64,000 nucleotides of DNA from assembly GCA_003167365.1 (NCBI GenBank), contig PMTM01000006.1:18389-82388 (forward strand). Direction: 5' to 3'. Under the pieces are notes generated by a model, which worked only from the letters and a program-made list of their open reading frames with translations, searched no databases and was not told the DNA's origin. Of the stretch, positions 26,946 to 34,962 are shown piece after piece. The first letter of the stretch is position 1; each line of letters begins with the position of its first letter. This DNA is from Spartobacteria bacterium (GTDB taxonomy: Bacteria; Verrucomicrobiota; Verrucomicrobiia; Chthoniobacterales; UBA10450). The position numbers and the translations under genes are program-made.

Positions 26946-27008
26946 GGTCGGCGGTGCGAAAAAGTGGATTACTATTCGAACGCGAGACAACGCACAATAT
27001 TCAGCACC

Positions 27009-29240
27009 GTGCCCAACGCGAATTTCATTCGGGTAATCATCGACCGCGCGATCCATCGCGAGCTCGATTATCTTGTGCCCGAAACTCTGGCCGAACGCAT
27101 CGGGATTGGTTCGCGCGTCCGCGTCCCTTTTCGTGATAAATCGGCCCTGGCCACGGTGGTGGCTGTCTTGGAGCACAGCGATGCGCAAGGAATTCGGCCG
27201 ATTGAAGCTGTCGTCGGCGATGGGCCAATCTTGAGCGAGCAATTGCTCGAACTCGCGCGCTGGATGAGCGCTTATTACTGCTGCCCGGTCGAAACCGTCA
27301 TGCGCAGTTTGTTGCCGCAAGTTATTCGGCGCGCCGAGGTCGGATGGAAGAAACAGTTGTTCGTTCAACCCACGCGCAAGATCGACAACGATGAGTTAGA
27401 GAAGCTGCGCCGGCGCGCTCCGCGGCAAGCCGAGTTGCTCGCGGCGATCAATGAGTTGGAAGCGCCGATGCTGGCGGCGGAACTCTTGCGCAAAACATCG
27501 TTGGATAACCAGACATTGCGCGCGCTCGTGAAGCGGGGTTTCGCCGAATTACGCGAAGGCGCCGTGCCGCGCGATCCGCACGGCGATGAGCAGTTCATCC
27601 TGACGGGAAATCTCGAATTGAATGCAGAACAGGCGCTGGCCCTGAAGGAAGTCATGGAAGCGCTCGAGGCGCCGGAAAACGCGCGTCCGATTCTGCTGCA
27701 CGGCGTAACCGGCAGCGGGAAAACTGAAGTTTATCTTCAGGGAATCCGATCGGCGCTCGAGCGCGGTCGCAGCGCGATCGTCCTCGTTCCCGAAATTTCC
27801 CTCACGCCACAAACAGTCGAGCGCTTCAAGGGCCGTTTCGCCGAAGCACAGGATGTCGTCGCGGTCTTGCATAGTCATCTCTCCGAAGGCGAACGCCACG
27901 ATGAATGGCACAAAATCCATTCCGGCCACGCCCGCATTGTCATCGGCGCCCGCAGCGCCGTTTTCGCGCCGCTGAAAAATCTTGGACTGATCATTGTCGA
28001 TGAGGAACACGAGACCACTTACAAGCAAGAGGAAGCGCCGCGCTATCACGCGCGAGACGTCGCGGTCGTGCGGGCGAAGATCGAGAAGTGCGTTGTTGTT
28101 TTGGGAACGGCCACGCCGTCGCTCGAGAGTTATCAAAACGCGGTCGCCGGAAAATATAAACTCACCACGCTGACGCAACGCGTCGATGCGCAGCAGATGC
28201 CGTTCATGCGCATCGTCGATCTTCGCCAGGAGCGCCGGAAGGGGAAAGCGGCCGCAATCCTGTCGGAGAAATTGCGGGCCGCGATCTCTAATCGTCTGGA
28301 AAAACGCGAACAAACAATTCTCTTTTTGAATCGACGCGGCTTTTCCACTTCACTGCTCTGCAGCGAATGCGGTGAAGCGCGTAATTGCCCGAACTGCAGC
28401 GTGGCGTTGACGTTCCATCGACACATGGCGCGAATGAGTTGTCATTTGTGCGGGCACACCGCGGCAGTGCCGAAGAAATGTCCGGCCTGCGGAAAAGACG
28501 CGCTCATTTATTCCGGATTCGGCACCGAGAAGGTCGAATCGACTGTCTCCCAGATTTTTCCAACTGCGGTCGTGCGCCGCATGGATGCCGATTCGATGAC
28601 GCGCAAAGAGGCCTATCGCGAAACGCTGCGTAACTTTCGCGCGGGCAAGATCGACATCCTCGTCGGCACACAAATGATCGCGAAGGGCTTGCATTTTCCG
28701 AATGTGACGCTGGTCGGAATTATCAACGCTGATCTCGCGCTCCACATGCCTGACTTTCGCGCAGGCGAGCGGACCTTTCAGCTCCTCACACAGGTTGCTG
28801 GTCGCGCCGGCCGAGGCGAGACGCTGGGAGAAGTTTTCGTGCAAACTTACACGCCGTTCAGTCCGTCCATCCAATTCGCGCGGCACCATGATTTCGCCGG
28901 CTATTTCCAACAGGAACTAGAGTTTCGTGAGCGCTGTGATTTTCCGCCATTCAAGCATGCGGTCTTGCTCACCGTCCGCTCGGCGCACGAAGCCCGGGCA
29001 AAATTCTCCGCCGAAACCCTGGCGCGACGACTAAAGGAAACGGTTGGCGCCGAATTCATCCTGGGAGAACCGACCCCGGCGCCTTTGGAAAAATTACAGG
29101 GACAATTTCGCTTTCACATCTTGATCCGGGGCGAAGCGATCGTGCGCTTGAGCCGGCTCGTGCGCGAAACGCTCGATAAATTGCCGTTCCCGGAAGACGT
29201 GGCCGTGGCGGTGGATGTCGATCCTTATCAGCTGCTTTGA
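27009..29240 (+). CDS. priA: Primosomal replication restart helicase PriA
   Basis: Restarts replication at collapsed forks. Starting from the GTG at 27009 gives 743 residues. The order is: 3'BD domain beginning ANFIRVIIDRAIHRELDYLV; winged helix; helicase lobe 1 with Walker A GVTGSGKTE (about residues 232-240) and IIVDEEHE; zinc region with eight cysteines (CSECGEARNCPNC; SCHLCGH; KKCPACG); and lobe 2 with GTQMIAKGLHFPNV and VAGRAGRG. The frame is open 66 codons upstream, but the translated sequence there is not PriA-like and overlaps the transglycosylase gene. It meets the FkbM gene tail-to-tail with no spacer. Confidence 0.96.
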   Translation: MPNANFIRVIIDRAIHRELDYLVPETLAERIGIGSRVRVPFRDKSALATVVAVLEHSDAQGIRPIEAVVGDGPILSEQLLELARWMSAYYCCPVETVMRSLLPQVIRRAEVGWKKQLFVQPTRKIDNDELEKLRRRAPRQAELLAAINELEAPMLAAELLRKTSLDNQTLRALVKRGFAELREGAVPRDPHGDEQFILTGNLELNAEQALALKEVMEALEAPENARPILLHGVTGSGKTEVYLQGIRSALERGRSAIVLVPEISLTPQTVERFKGRFAEAQDVVAVLHSHLSEGERHDEWHKIHSGHARIVIGARSAVFAPLKNLGLIIVDEEHETTYKQEEAPRYHARDVAVVRAKIEKCVVVLGTATPSLESYQNAVAGKYKLTTLTQRVDAQQMPFMRIVDLRQERRKGKAAAILSEKLRAAISNRLEKREQTILFLNRRGFSTSLLCSECGEARNCPNCSVALTFHRHMARMSCHLCGHTAAVPKKCPACGKDALIYSGFGTEKVESTVSQIFPTAVVRRMDADSMTRKEAYRETLRNFRAGKIDILVGTQMIAKGLHFPNVTLVGIINADLALHMPDFRAGERTFQLLTQVAGRAGRGETLGEVFVQTYTPFSPSIQFARHHDFAGYFQQELEFRERCDFPPFKHAVLLTVRSAHEARAKFSAETLARRLKETVGAEFILGEPTPAPLEKLQGQFRFHILIRGEAIVRLSRLVRETLDKLPFPEDVAVAVDVDPYQLL

Positions 29241-30083
29241 TCAGTCGGAGGATCGGCGCGTCGCGCGCTGGCAGATAACCGGGATAGTTTTCTCGGGCCA
29301 CGCCGCGCGATTGGCCGGCCAAATGGAGTTGCGCAGCCACGAATACCACGAGCGCTTAATTCCGCTGTAGACCGGCGATTGATTGAGAAACAGTTTTCCG
29401 TTGTAGCAATTCATCAGGTAGACGAGGCCCTCGCGCGAAAACGTTTTTGTGATGTCGAGCGGGGTGTAGCCCAGGCGGGAGAACTCTGTGTCACGCACAA
29501 AGATGCAATTGCACCATGTGTTGGCCGCGAGGCCGTACCCTTTCTTACGCGCCAATACCACCAAAGCGCCCGCGGAAGCCCCGAAGCGCGCGCGCGGCGC
29601 GTCCGGCTTTTGCACTACCTCTACCTCCGGTGGAATGGTCGGGTTATGCTCGATGATAATCACGCGCGGCGTGAACGTCTGAAGTGATTCGAGCACGTAG
29701 TAATCGTTCCCGTCCACGTCGATGGAAACAAGATCGACATCTTGCGGCGCGCCGGCTTCTTTCAAAATGGCATCGAGCGAATCGCCGCCAGCAGTCGTGA
29801 CCCGCCGGTGAAAAACATGAACGTTCGGAAAATCGCGAGTATTATTTTTGAGCCCGGCGAATGATTCGTCGTTGCATTCGATAAGCACGGCCGACCAGCC
29901 GTGGTCGCGCCAGAACGCGCAAGTGTTGCTCAGATGGGTGCCGTCCCAAGCGCCGACTTCGAGACACCAACGATTCTTGTCACCGAGTCGGCGGAAAATC
30001 TCCTCGAGCAGCCCGTCCTCGCCATTCTGCGAAGTGATATTCCTGGCGAATGAGGCAAGCGGTTGGGGAGTTATTGTCCTCAT
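29241..30083 (-). CDS. FkbM-family methyltransferase
   Basis: A 280-residue AdoMet-dependent enzyme. The binding site is near RWCLEVGAWDGTHLSN, with acidic ribose-binding residues in AVLIECNDESF, and the later VDLVSIDVDGNDYYVLESL and RVIIIEHNP are typical of the Methyltransf_21/FkbM group. These often O-methylate sugars in surface polysaccharides or glycolipids, which would fit the glycosyltransferases downstream. The ATG at 30083 removes an unconserved upstream extension. It is divergent from the next methyltransferase gene. Confidence 0.8.
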   Translation of the reverse strand: MRTITPQPLASFARNITSQNGEDGLLEEIFRRLGDKNRWCLEVGAWDGTHLSNTCAFWRDHGWSAVLIECNDESFAGLKNNTRDFPNVHVFHRRVTTAGGDSLDAILKEAGAPQDVDLVSIDVDGNDYYVLESLQTFTPRVIIIEHNPTIPPEVEVVQKPDAPRARFGASAGALVVLARKKGYGLAANTWCNCIFVRDTEFSRLGYTPLDITKTFSREGLVYLMNCYNGKLFLNQSPVYSGIKRSWYSWLRNSIWPANRAAWPEKTIPVICQRATRRSSD

Positions 30084-30204
30084 TTCCAAAATCCGTGTGC
30101 ACTTGACGGCAGGCTGCCAGCTTCGTCCAGCCAAAAGGAAGCACGCCGGCAAATCTCGCGCTTCTGTTTGGCAGGAATCGCTTTTTCCTTATGCTCAGCA
30201 AAAT

Positions 30205-30897
30205 TTGAAATTCTCCCACAAACTCAAAAAGCTCCGTGAGCCTTTAACTTACCGGCGGATGTGGCGTCGAATTGAGCGCCTTCTCCATCCAGTGCCGATG
30301 GGGCCGTTGCTGGAGAAGATCGATCTGAATCGTCTTCGCGAGATCCAAGCCCGATACGCTTCGTCATCAGAGCACTACGCGAAGTATCTCGACCTGGAGC
30401 GATACTTGAAACTCAACATCGAGCGCGTGCAGCAGCTCAAACTTCATCGCTCCTCTCCGCAAGAGATTCTCGATCTTGGCTGCGGAGGAGGATTCTTCCT
30501 TTTCATTTTACAGCATTACGGCCATCGCTGTTTGGGTTTGGATATCGACGAGTTTCCGCTGTTTACCGACCTGACCCAGCTTCTTGGCGTTCCCCGAAAA
30601 GTTTGGACGATCAAAGCTTTCGAACCCTTACCAGATCTGGGACGAAAGTTTGATTGGATTACGGCCTTCTCCACTGCATTTCACGGCAAAGGAGAGCAAT
30701 CCTGGCAATGGAGCGTTGAGGAATGGAAATTTTTTCTCGACGACCTAGACCGCCGCTTGAAACCAGGCGGCCGGATTTTTTTCGGCCTAAATCCATCCTA
30801 CGCGGGCGAATATTATACGCCGGAAATAGCCACGCTATTCCAAAGCCGCGGCGCGGAAATCGAACGCGCGTTTGTTTTCTTTCCGCCAGGAAATTAG
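30205..30897 (+). CDS. Class I SAM-dependent methyltransferase
   Basis: About 230 residues. AdoMet-binding motif I is EILDLGCGGGFFLFIL, followed by GLDIDEFPLF, FDWITAFSTAFHG and the post-motif LDRRLKPGGRIFFGLNP. The substrate is unknown; its position beside an FkbM methyltransferase and sugar-modifying genes suggests polysaccharide or lipid modification. The start is unclear: a TTG at 30205 gives a basic N-terminus (KFSHKLKKLREPL), the ATG at 30259 gives 212 residues. The frame is open far upstream but that part opposes the FkbM gene. Confidence 0.78.
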   Translation: MKFSHKLKKLREPLTYRRMWRRIERLLHPVPMGPLLEKIDLNRLREIQARYASSSEHYAKYLDLERYLKLNIERVQQLKLHRSSPQEILDLGCGGGFFLFILQHYGHRCLGLDIDEFPLFTDLTQLLGVPRKVWTIKAFEPLPDLGRKFDWITAFSTAFHGKGEQSWQWSVEEWKFFLDDLDRRLKPGGRIFFGLNPSYAGEYYTPEIATLFQSRGAEIERAFVFFPPGN

Positions 30898-30904
30898 CGA
30901 AGAG

Positions 30905-30977
30905 AGCCGGCAGACGGATTCGAACCGACGACCTGCTGATTACAAATCAGCTGCTCTACCAACTGAGCTATGCCGGC
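30905..30977 (-). tRNA. tRNA-Thr (anticodon TGT)
   Basis: The reverse complement folds as a full 73-nt cloverleaf. The acceptor stem is GCCGGCA/TGCCGGC, the D arm contains AGTTGGTA, and the anticodon stem GCTGA/TCAGC encloses the loop TTTGTAA, giving anticodon TGT. The T arm is GTCGG-TTCGAAT-CCGTC. The 3' CCA is not encoded. It reads ACA and, by wobble, other threonine codons. Confidence 0.96.
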
Positions 30978-31045
30978 AAAAAGAACGCGCGAAGCTTAGC
31001 GCACGCGAGAGTCTCAAACAAGTTGGGCCACCGCCGTTGTTGATT

Positions 31046-31735
31046 TTACGAACGCGTGCGGGTGTAAGCCGAAAGCGGGTCGGCCGTTTCCAGATTCTTG
31101 ATCACTGTGCTCAAGTAAACGGACTCGGGATAAAACGCCTTGTACTTCGTGATTTCACCACGATTCAAGACTTTGAATCCGTAGCGCTCGAACAATTTTT
31201 CGCCGCGCCGGCTCTCGAAGGTGACGATCTGCCCGTAAACACGTTTTTCGCCGCGGCGATAAAGATAACTCAAATACGCACTCATCAGACCGCGCGTGGT
31301 CGACATCTTTCGAGCTTCCGGCAGCAGGTTGATGTGAAAATGCGGAACGCGCCGAGGCGCGGCCGGCACTTCGCGCCAGCCGTACATCAGGGTCCAGCCA
31401 ACGAAGCGACGGGAACGTTCGTTGTAGCGGAAATAGCGACTGATGGCTTTGAAGAATAGCGAAACATTTTGCCAAAAAGAGTAGAGCTGATTACGCAGCG
31501 GCCGGCGCGAACCGAGCAGATAACCGCAAATCCCGCCGTCGACTTCGACCACGAACGAAGATTCCGGCTCCCAGTCGGTGTAATAGGTCGTCAGGAAATC
31601 TGCGAACAATTGCCGATCTTCGTAAACCGGATCGATTGGCTCGCCGAGGAAACCGGTTTCGCAGCACAAACGCCGCACCGCCTCGCGGTCGGAGGCGCGA
31701 TAGCTGCGAATGGTGAATGTGCGGTCGTCGTTCAT
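31046..31735 (-). CDS. GNAT-family N-acetyltransferase
   Basis: A 229-residue GNAT-fold protein. The N-terminal strand-helix is FTIRSYRASDREAVRRLCCE, the central strand is FVVEVDGGICGYLLGSRRP, and the acetyl-CoA-binding region lies around HFHINLLPEARKMSTTRGLM, followed by FERYGFKVLNRGEI. The acceptor is unknown; small-molecule or amino-sugar acetylation is possible given glycosyltransferase neighbours. It lies downstream of the GT4 gene on the same strand with an 88-base gap. Confidence 0.75.
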   Translation of the reverse strand: MNDDRTFTIRSYRASDREAVRRLCCETGFLGEPIDPVYEDRQLFADFLTTYYTDWEPESSFVVEVDGGICGYLLGSRRPLRNQLYSFWQNVSLFFKAISRYFRYNERSRRFVGWTLMYGWREVPAAPRRVPHFHINLLPEARKMSTTRGLMSAYLSYLYRRGEKRVYGQIVTFESRRGEKLFERYGFKVLNRGEITKYKAFYPESVYLSTVIKNLETADPLSAYTRTRS

Positions 31736-31823
31736 TAAGCGTCGATAGTTTTCGCCAGACTTGCGCGGAAATCAAAGCCGTTCGGAGGAGATTTGCGATT
31801 TTAAAGACATTTGCCGGGCCAAA

Positions 31824-32999
31824 TCATGAAGCCTTGTGAGGCGAGCAGATACCGCGATAAATGCAAAAGAGTTGCTCGAACACGCGCGGCCAACTGTGCA
31901 ATTCCTCGGCTGCCTGCGACGCATTTCCACCCATGATCGACAGTTTCTTCGCACTGAGTTCCTCGACGGCGTCGGCCAGCGCCTCCGGCGTGTCTTCGCG
32001 CGCCCACAATTCCTGTTCGTGAAAAATTATCCGGTCCATGTAGCTGCCGCGAATGCCGACAACCGGCGTGCCGCAGGCCTGACTTTCAAGCGCAACTAAA
32101 CCGAATGTTTCCTGCACGCCAGGATGAACGAAGAGATCGGCTGCGCGATAGTAACGCGCGAGATCGGCGGAATCAGTGCAGTACGGGATCCACGAAATAT
32201 TTCCAAGACGCGCTCGCAATTTCTCGAGATGATTACGTTGCGATCCATCGCCGACGACAAGCAGATGAAAGTCGCCCGGCCGGCGCGCTTGCAGCAAATC
32301 GAAACTCTGGAAAAGCGTCTCGGTGTTTTTCTCCTTCGCCAAACGCCCGACATACAAAAGTAATTTCTGATTTCGCCTAATGCCTAACGAATCGCGTGTT
32401 TGCATTGCATCGTCAGGCGTTGGTTTGAAAATGTCGATGTTAACCCCGAGGCTGACTGGACGAACGTTGTCCACGCCCCAATCGCGCAATAGCTGCGCGA
32501 GACTCTCGGATGGAACCAGCGTTGCGTGGAACTGATTGTAAAGATTGCACACATAGCGGCTGGCCAAATCCATCACCGCCGCGGTCGCTGTCCGGCCAAG
32601 ATACTTGGCGGCGCTGCGTAAATAAGCTTCCGGAAAATGCGAATGATAAAAACCAACGACTGGAATCCCGAGCGCGTGTCCCGATGCGATTGCTTTCCAC
32701 GCGATCTGATACGGATCGCTCGATTCGATGATGTCGGGACGTTCCCGTTCCAGAATCTCTTCGATCGCGCGCAGATTCAGTAGCGCGCGGTAGCGCGAAG
32801 TACGCGAGAGCAGCGGCGAATGAATTGAATAAATGCGTGATCTCTCGCTCGACGTCAGTTCCGTTTTCTCGCCCGGTACGATTAGAACGTGCTCATCTTC
32901 CGGCGAGTACTTATCGATGTAGGCAATCTTCTCATGCACATACCGCTTCACGCCCCCGCTGAGCGGCGAATAGAACTGAGTGAGATCGCAAATCTTCAA
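31824..32999 (-). CDS. Glycosyltransferase, GT4 family
   Basis: A 391-residue retaining GT-B enzyme. The acceptor domain begins with MKICDLTQFYSPLSGGVKR, the glycine-rich loop typical of GT4. The donor domain has LLYVGRLAKEKNTETL, LLVVGDGSQRNHLEKLR, ADLFVHPGVQETFGLVALE and AGTPVV-like CGTPVVGIRGSY. The EX7E-like motif centres on ETFGLVALE. Sugar donor and acceptor are unknown. Members near phosphatidyl-inositol mannosyltransferases share this N-terminus, so a lipid acceptor is possible. Confidence 0.88.
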   Translation of the reverse strand: MKICDLTQFYSPLSGGVKRYVHEKIAYIDKYSPEDEHVLIVPGEKTELTSSERSRIYSIHSPLLSRTSRYRALLNLRAIEEILERERPDIIESSDPYQIAWKAIASGHALGIPVVGFYHSHFPEAYLRSAAKYLGRTATAAVMDLASRYVCNLYNQFHATLVPSESLAQLLRDWGVDNVRPVSLGVNIDIFKPTPDDAMQTRDSLGIRRNQKLLLYVGRLAKEKNTETLFQSFDLLQARRPGDFHLLVVGDGSQRNHLEKLRARLGNISWIPYCTDSADLARYYRAADLFVHPGVQETFGLVALESQACGTPVVGIRGSYMDRIIFHEQELWAREDTPEALADAVEELSAKKLSIMGGNASQAAEELHSWPRVFEQLFCIYRGICSPHKAS

Positions 33000-33018
33000 G
33001 ACAATGCCGAATCGGCAA

Positions 33019-33942
33019 TCAAGTCTCGAGGCCGCTCAAGTACTTCTCCGCGTCCATAGCCGCTGCGCATCCCGAACCCGCGGCCGTCACCGCTTGCTTG
33101 TAGATGCGATCGGCCACGTCACCGGCAATGAAAACGCCGGGATGTTTGCTTTCGGCCAGATGTCTCGTGATTAAATAACCATCCGGATCGGTTTCCAGTT
33201 TTCCCTGGTAAGCCTTCGTATTTGGCTCGTGGCCGATCGCGACGAATACGCAGGCCACCGGTAGTTCGCGTTCCTCGTTTGTGTTTACGTTTCGCAGACG
33301 CACCGCGCGCATCTCGCCTTTTTCATCCGGGACATATTTGGTCACAACGGTGTTCCAGATTGGCTCGATCTGTTTGTTCGCAAAAACACGATCGCCCATA
33401 ATCTTCGACGCGCGCAATTTGTCGCGCCGATGAATCAAATAAACTTTGGAAGCGAAGCGCGTCAAGAATAGCGCTTCCTCCGCCGCCGAGTCGCCGCCGC
33501 CGACGACACAGACCGGCACGTTCTTGTAAAACGCTCCGTCGCAAGTCGCGCACGAAGTCAGCCCGTGCCCAACCAGTTTCTGTTCGTCTTCGAGGTCCAA
33601 CCACCTTGCCGACGCGCCGCTGGCAACAATCAAAGCCTGTGTCTCAAGCCATTCATCGTCCGCCTTGATGCGAACATGATTGTTGCGCGGCTCGAAATCA
33701 GTGACCTCCGAATAAGAAAAACGCGCGCCGAATGTCTCCGCCTGCTGGTGCATATTCATGATCAGTTGCGGCCCGTCGATTCCGTCGGGAAAACCCGGGA
33801 AATTCTCGACCAGAGTCGTGGTCGAAAGTTGTCCGCCCGGCTGACGGCCTTCCAGCACCAGCGGACTCAAGTTCGCGCGGGCCGCGTAAATCGCCGCGGT
33901 CAACCCGGCGCAGCCGCTCCCGACAATGATCACCTTCTCCAT
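33019..33942 (-). CDS. trxB: Thioredoxin reductase
   Basis: Transfers electrons from NADPH through FAD to thioredoxin. The 307-residue protein has the FAD-binding start KVIIVGSGCAGLTAAIYAAR, the redox pair Cys131/Cys134 in SCATCDGAF, the NADPH-binding VVGGGDSAAEEAL with HRRDKLRAS, and the C-terminal GVFIAGDVADRIYKQAVTA. Length is typical. The ATG at 33942 starts the FAD fold; the open frame upstream runs through a family B repeat and is not coding. The gene is divergent from the Fpg-like gene. Confidence 0.96.
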   Translation of the reverse strand: MEKVIIVGSGCAGLTAAIYAARANLSPLVLEGRQPGGQLSTTTLVENFPGFPDGIDGPQLIMNMHQQAETFGARFSYSEVTDFEPRNNHVRIKADDEWLETQALIVASGASARWLDLEDEQKLVGHGLTSCATCDGAFYKNVPVCVVGGGDSAAEEALFLTRFASKVYLIHRRDKLRASKIMGDRVFANKQIEPIWNTVVTKYVPDEKGEMRAVRLRNVNTNEERELPVACVFVAIGHEPNTKAYQGKLETDPDGYLITRHLAESKHPGVFIAGDVADRIYKQAVTAAGSGCAAAMDAEKYLSGLET

Positions 33943-33984
33943 GAGTAAACTTAGCACGCCGCGCGAGTGCGCAAAGATCGATAA

Positions 33985-34080
33985 GGTGGATCGAGCAGTC
34001 GTCGCCACGACGACCTCGGTGCCAAAGGAACGCGCCTTCGGCGCCATTCTTGACATCGCCCGGCGGAGCGCCGATCCACC
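33985..34080. repeat. 96-bp palindromic element, family B copy 1
   Basis: Perfect inverted ends GGTGGATCG/CGATCCACC, then GTCGTCGCCACGACGAC on the left and ATCGCCCGGCGGAGCG on the right. A central hairpin GCGCCTTCGGCGC completes it. It matches the reverse complement of the element at 61788, with changes concentrated in the central hairpin. It lies between divergent trxB and the Fpg-like gene. Confidence 0.85.
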
Positions 34081-34117
34081 TTGTTTACGCCGAATCGGCA
34101 ATCACGTATTCTGCGCC

Positions 34118-34912
34118 ATGCCGGAGCTGGCCGAGGTCGAATGGTATCGCAAACAATGGAACGCCGGCATTGGAAACAAGATTGTCGATGTCCGGATGCA
34201 CCCGCGAAATCGGGTTTTCCGCGGGACGAACATGAGAAAACTTCAAGAAAATCTTGCCGGCGAAAAACTGCGGAGATCGGCGGCGCGCGGCAAAAGAATG
34301 CTCTTTGAATTTTCCGGCGACAACTGGCTCGGACTTCATCTCGGCATGACCGGCAAAATACATATCGCTGTTGCGAATTTTCGTCCGGACAAACACGATC
34401 ATTTGGTTTTGTATCAACGCGAACGCGCGCTGGTCTTCACCGACTCGCGTCAATTCGGCCGCGTGCGCTTCCATTATGGTCGCCATCAACCCGGCTGGTG
34501 GACAAGCGATGTTCCTGAAATCATTTCGCCAGAGTTCGACCAAAAATTCGTCGATCAATTTCTAGATCGGCATCGTAAGGCGCCGATCAAAGCCGTCGTG
34601 CTCATGCAAAACGGTTTCTCTGGAATTGGAAATTGGATGGCGGACGAAATTCTTTGGCGCGCAAGAATTCATCCCGCGACGCGCGCCGGCGAAATGACTG
34701 CGCGAAAACGAGAAAAACTCTTTCGCGAAACTAAGCTCGTTGTTCGCGAATCGTTGCGCACACTCGGCAAAGACTATTCCGATCCGCCGCGAACGTGGCT
34801 GATTCATCAGAAATGGAAGCCGGACGGAATTTGTCCGCGCCATCGCACACCATTACGGCGCGCAACGATCGGCGGTCGCACGACCGCGTGGTGCCCGCGC
34901 TGTCAGCGCTAG
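34118..34912 (+). CDS. Fpg/Nei-family DNA glycosylase (MutM-like)
   Basis: A 264-residue base-excision enzyme. The N-terminal catalytic Pro follows the initiator Met (MPELAEVEW, where most family members read MPELPEVE), with Glu3 as the second catalytic residue. The region KIHIAVANFRP/DSRQFGRVRF forms the beta-sandwich; the H2TH region holds GFSGIGNWMADEILWRARIH. The C-terminal zinc finger reads CPRH...CPRC, so His replaces the second Cys. The fragment SGIGNWMADE retains the lesion-recognition Asn. Start is fixed by the need for Pro at position 2. Confidence 0.9.
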   Translation: MPELAEVEWYRKQWNAGIGNKIVDVRMHPRNRVFRGTNMRKLQENLAGEKLRRSAARGKRMLFEFSGDNWLGLHLGMTGKIHIAVANFRPDKHDHLVLYQRERALVFTDSRQFGRVRFHYGRHQPGWWTSDVPEIISPEFDQKFVDQFLDRHRKAPIKAVVLMQNGFSGIGNWMADEILWRARIHPATRAGEMTARKREKLFRETKLVVRESLRTLGKDYSDPPRTWLIHQKWKPDGICPRHRTPLRRATIGGRTTAWCPRCQR

Positions 34913-34962
34913 GAATGATTAGCTTCCGCTATTCCCTCTTGCATTGAATGTATCCGCGACTG

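Noticed and set aside
26811..27008. N-terminal extension of PriA (66 codons open upstream of 27009)
   Set aside because: The translation is not PriA-like and overlaps the transglycosylase gene on the other strand; the GTG at 27009 starts the conserved 3'BD domain.
29848..30204. Upstream part of the methyltransferase frame
   Set aside because: It opposes the FkbM gene and its translation looks like antisense sequence.
33943..34101. N-terminal extension of thioredoxin reductase
   Set aside because: The open frame runs through the family B palindrome; the protein fold starts at the ATG at 33942.
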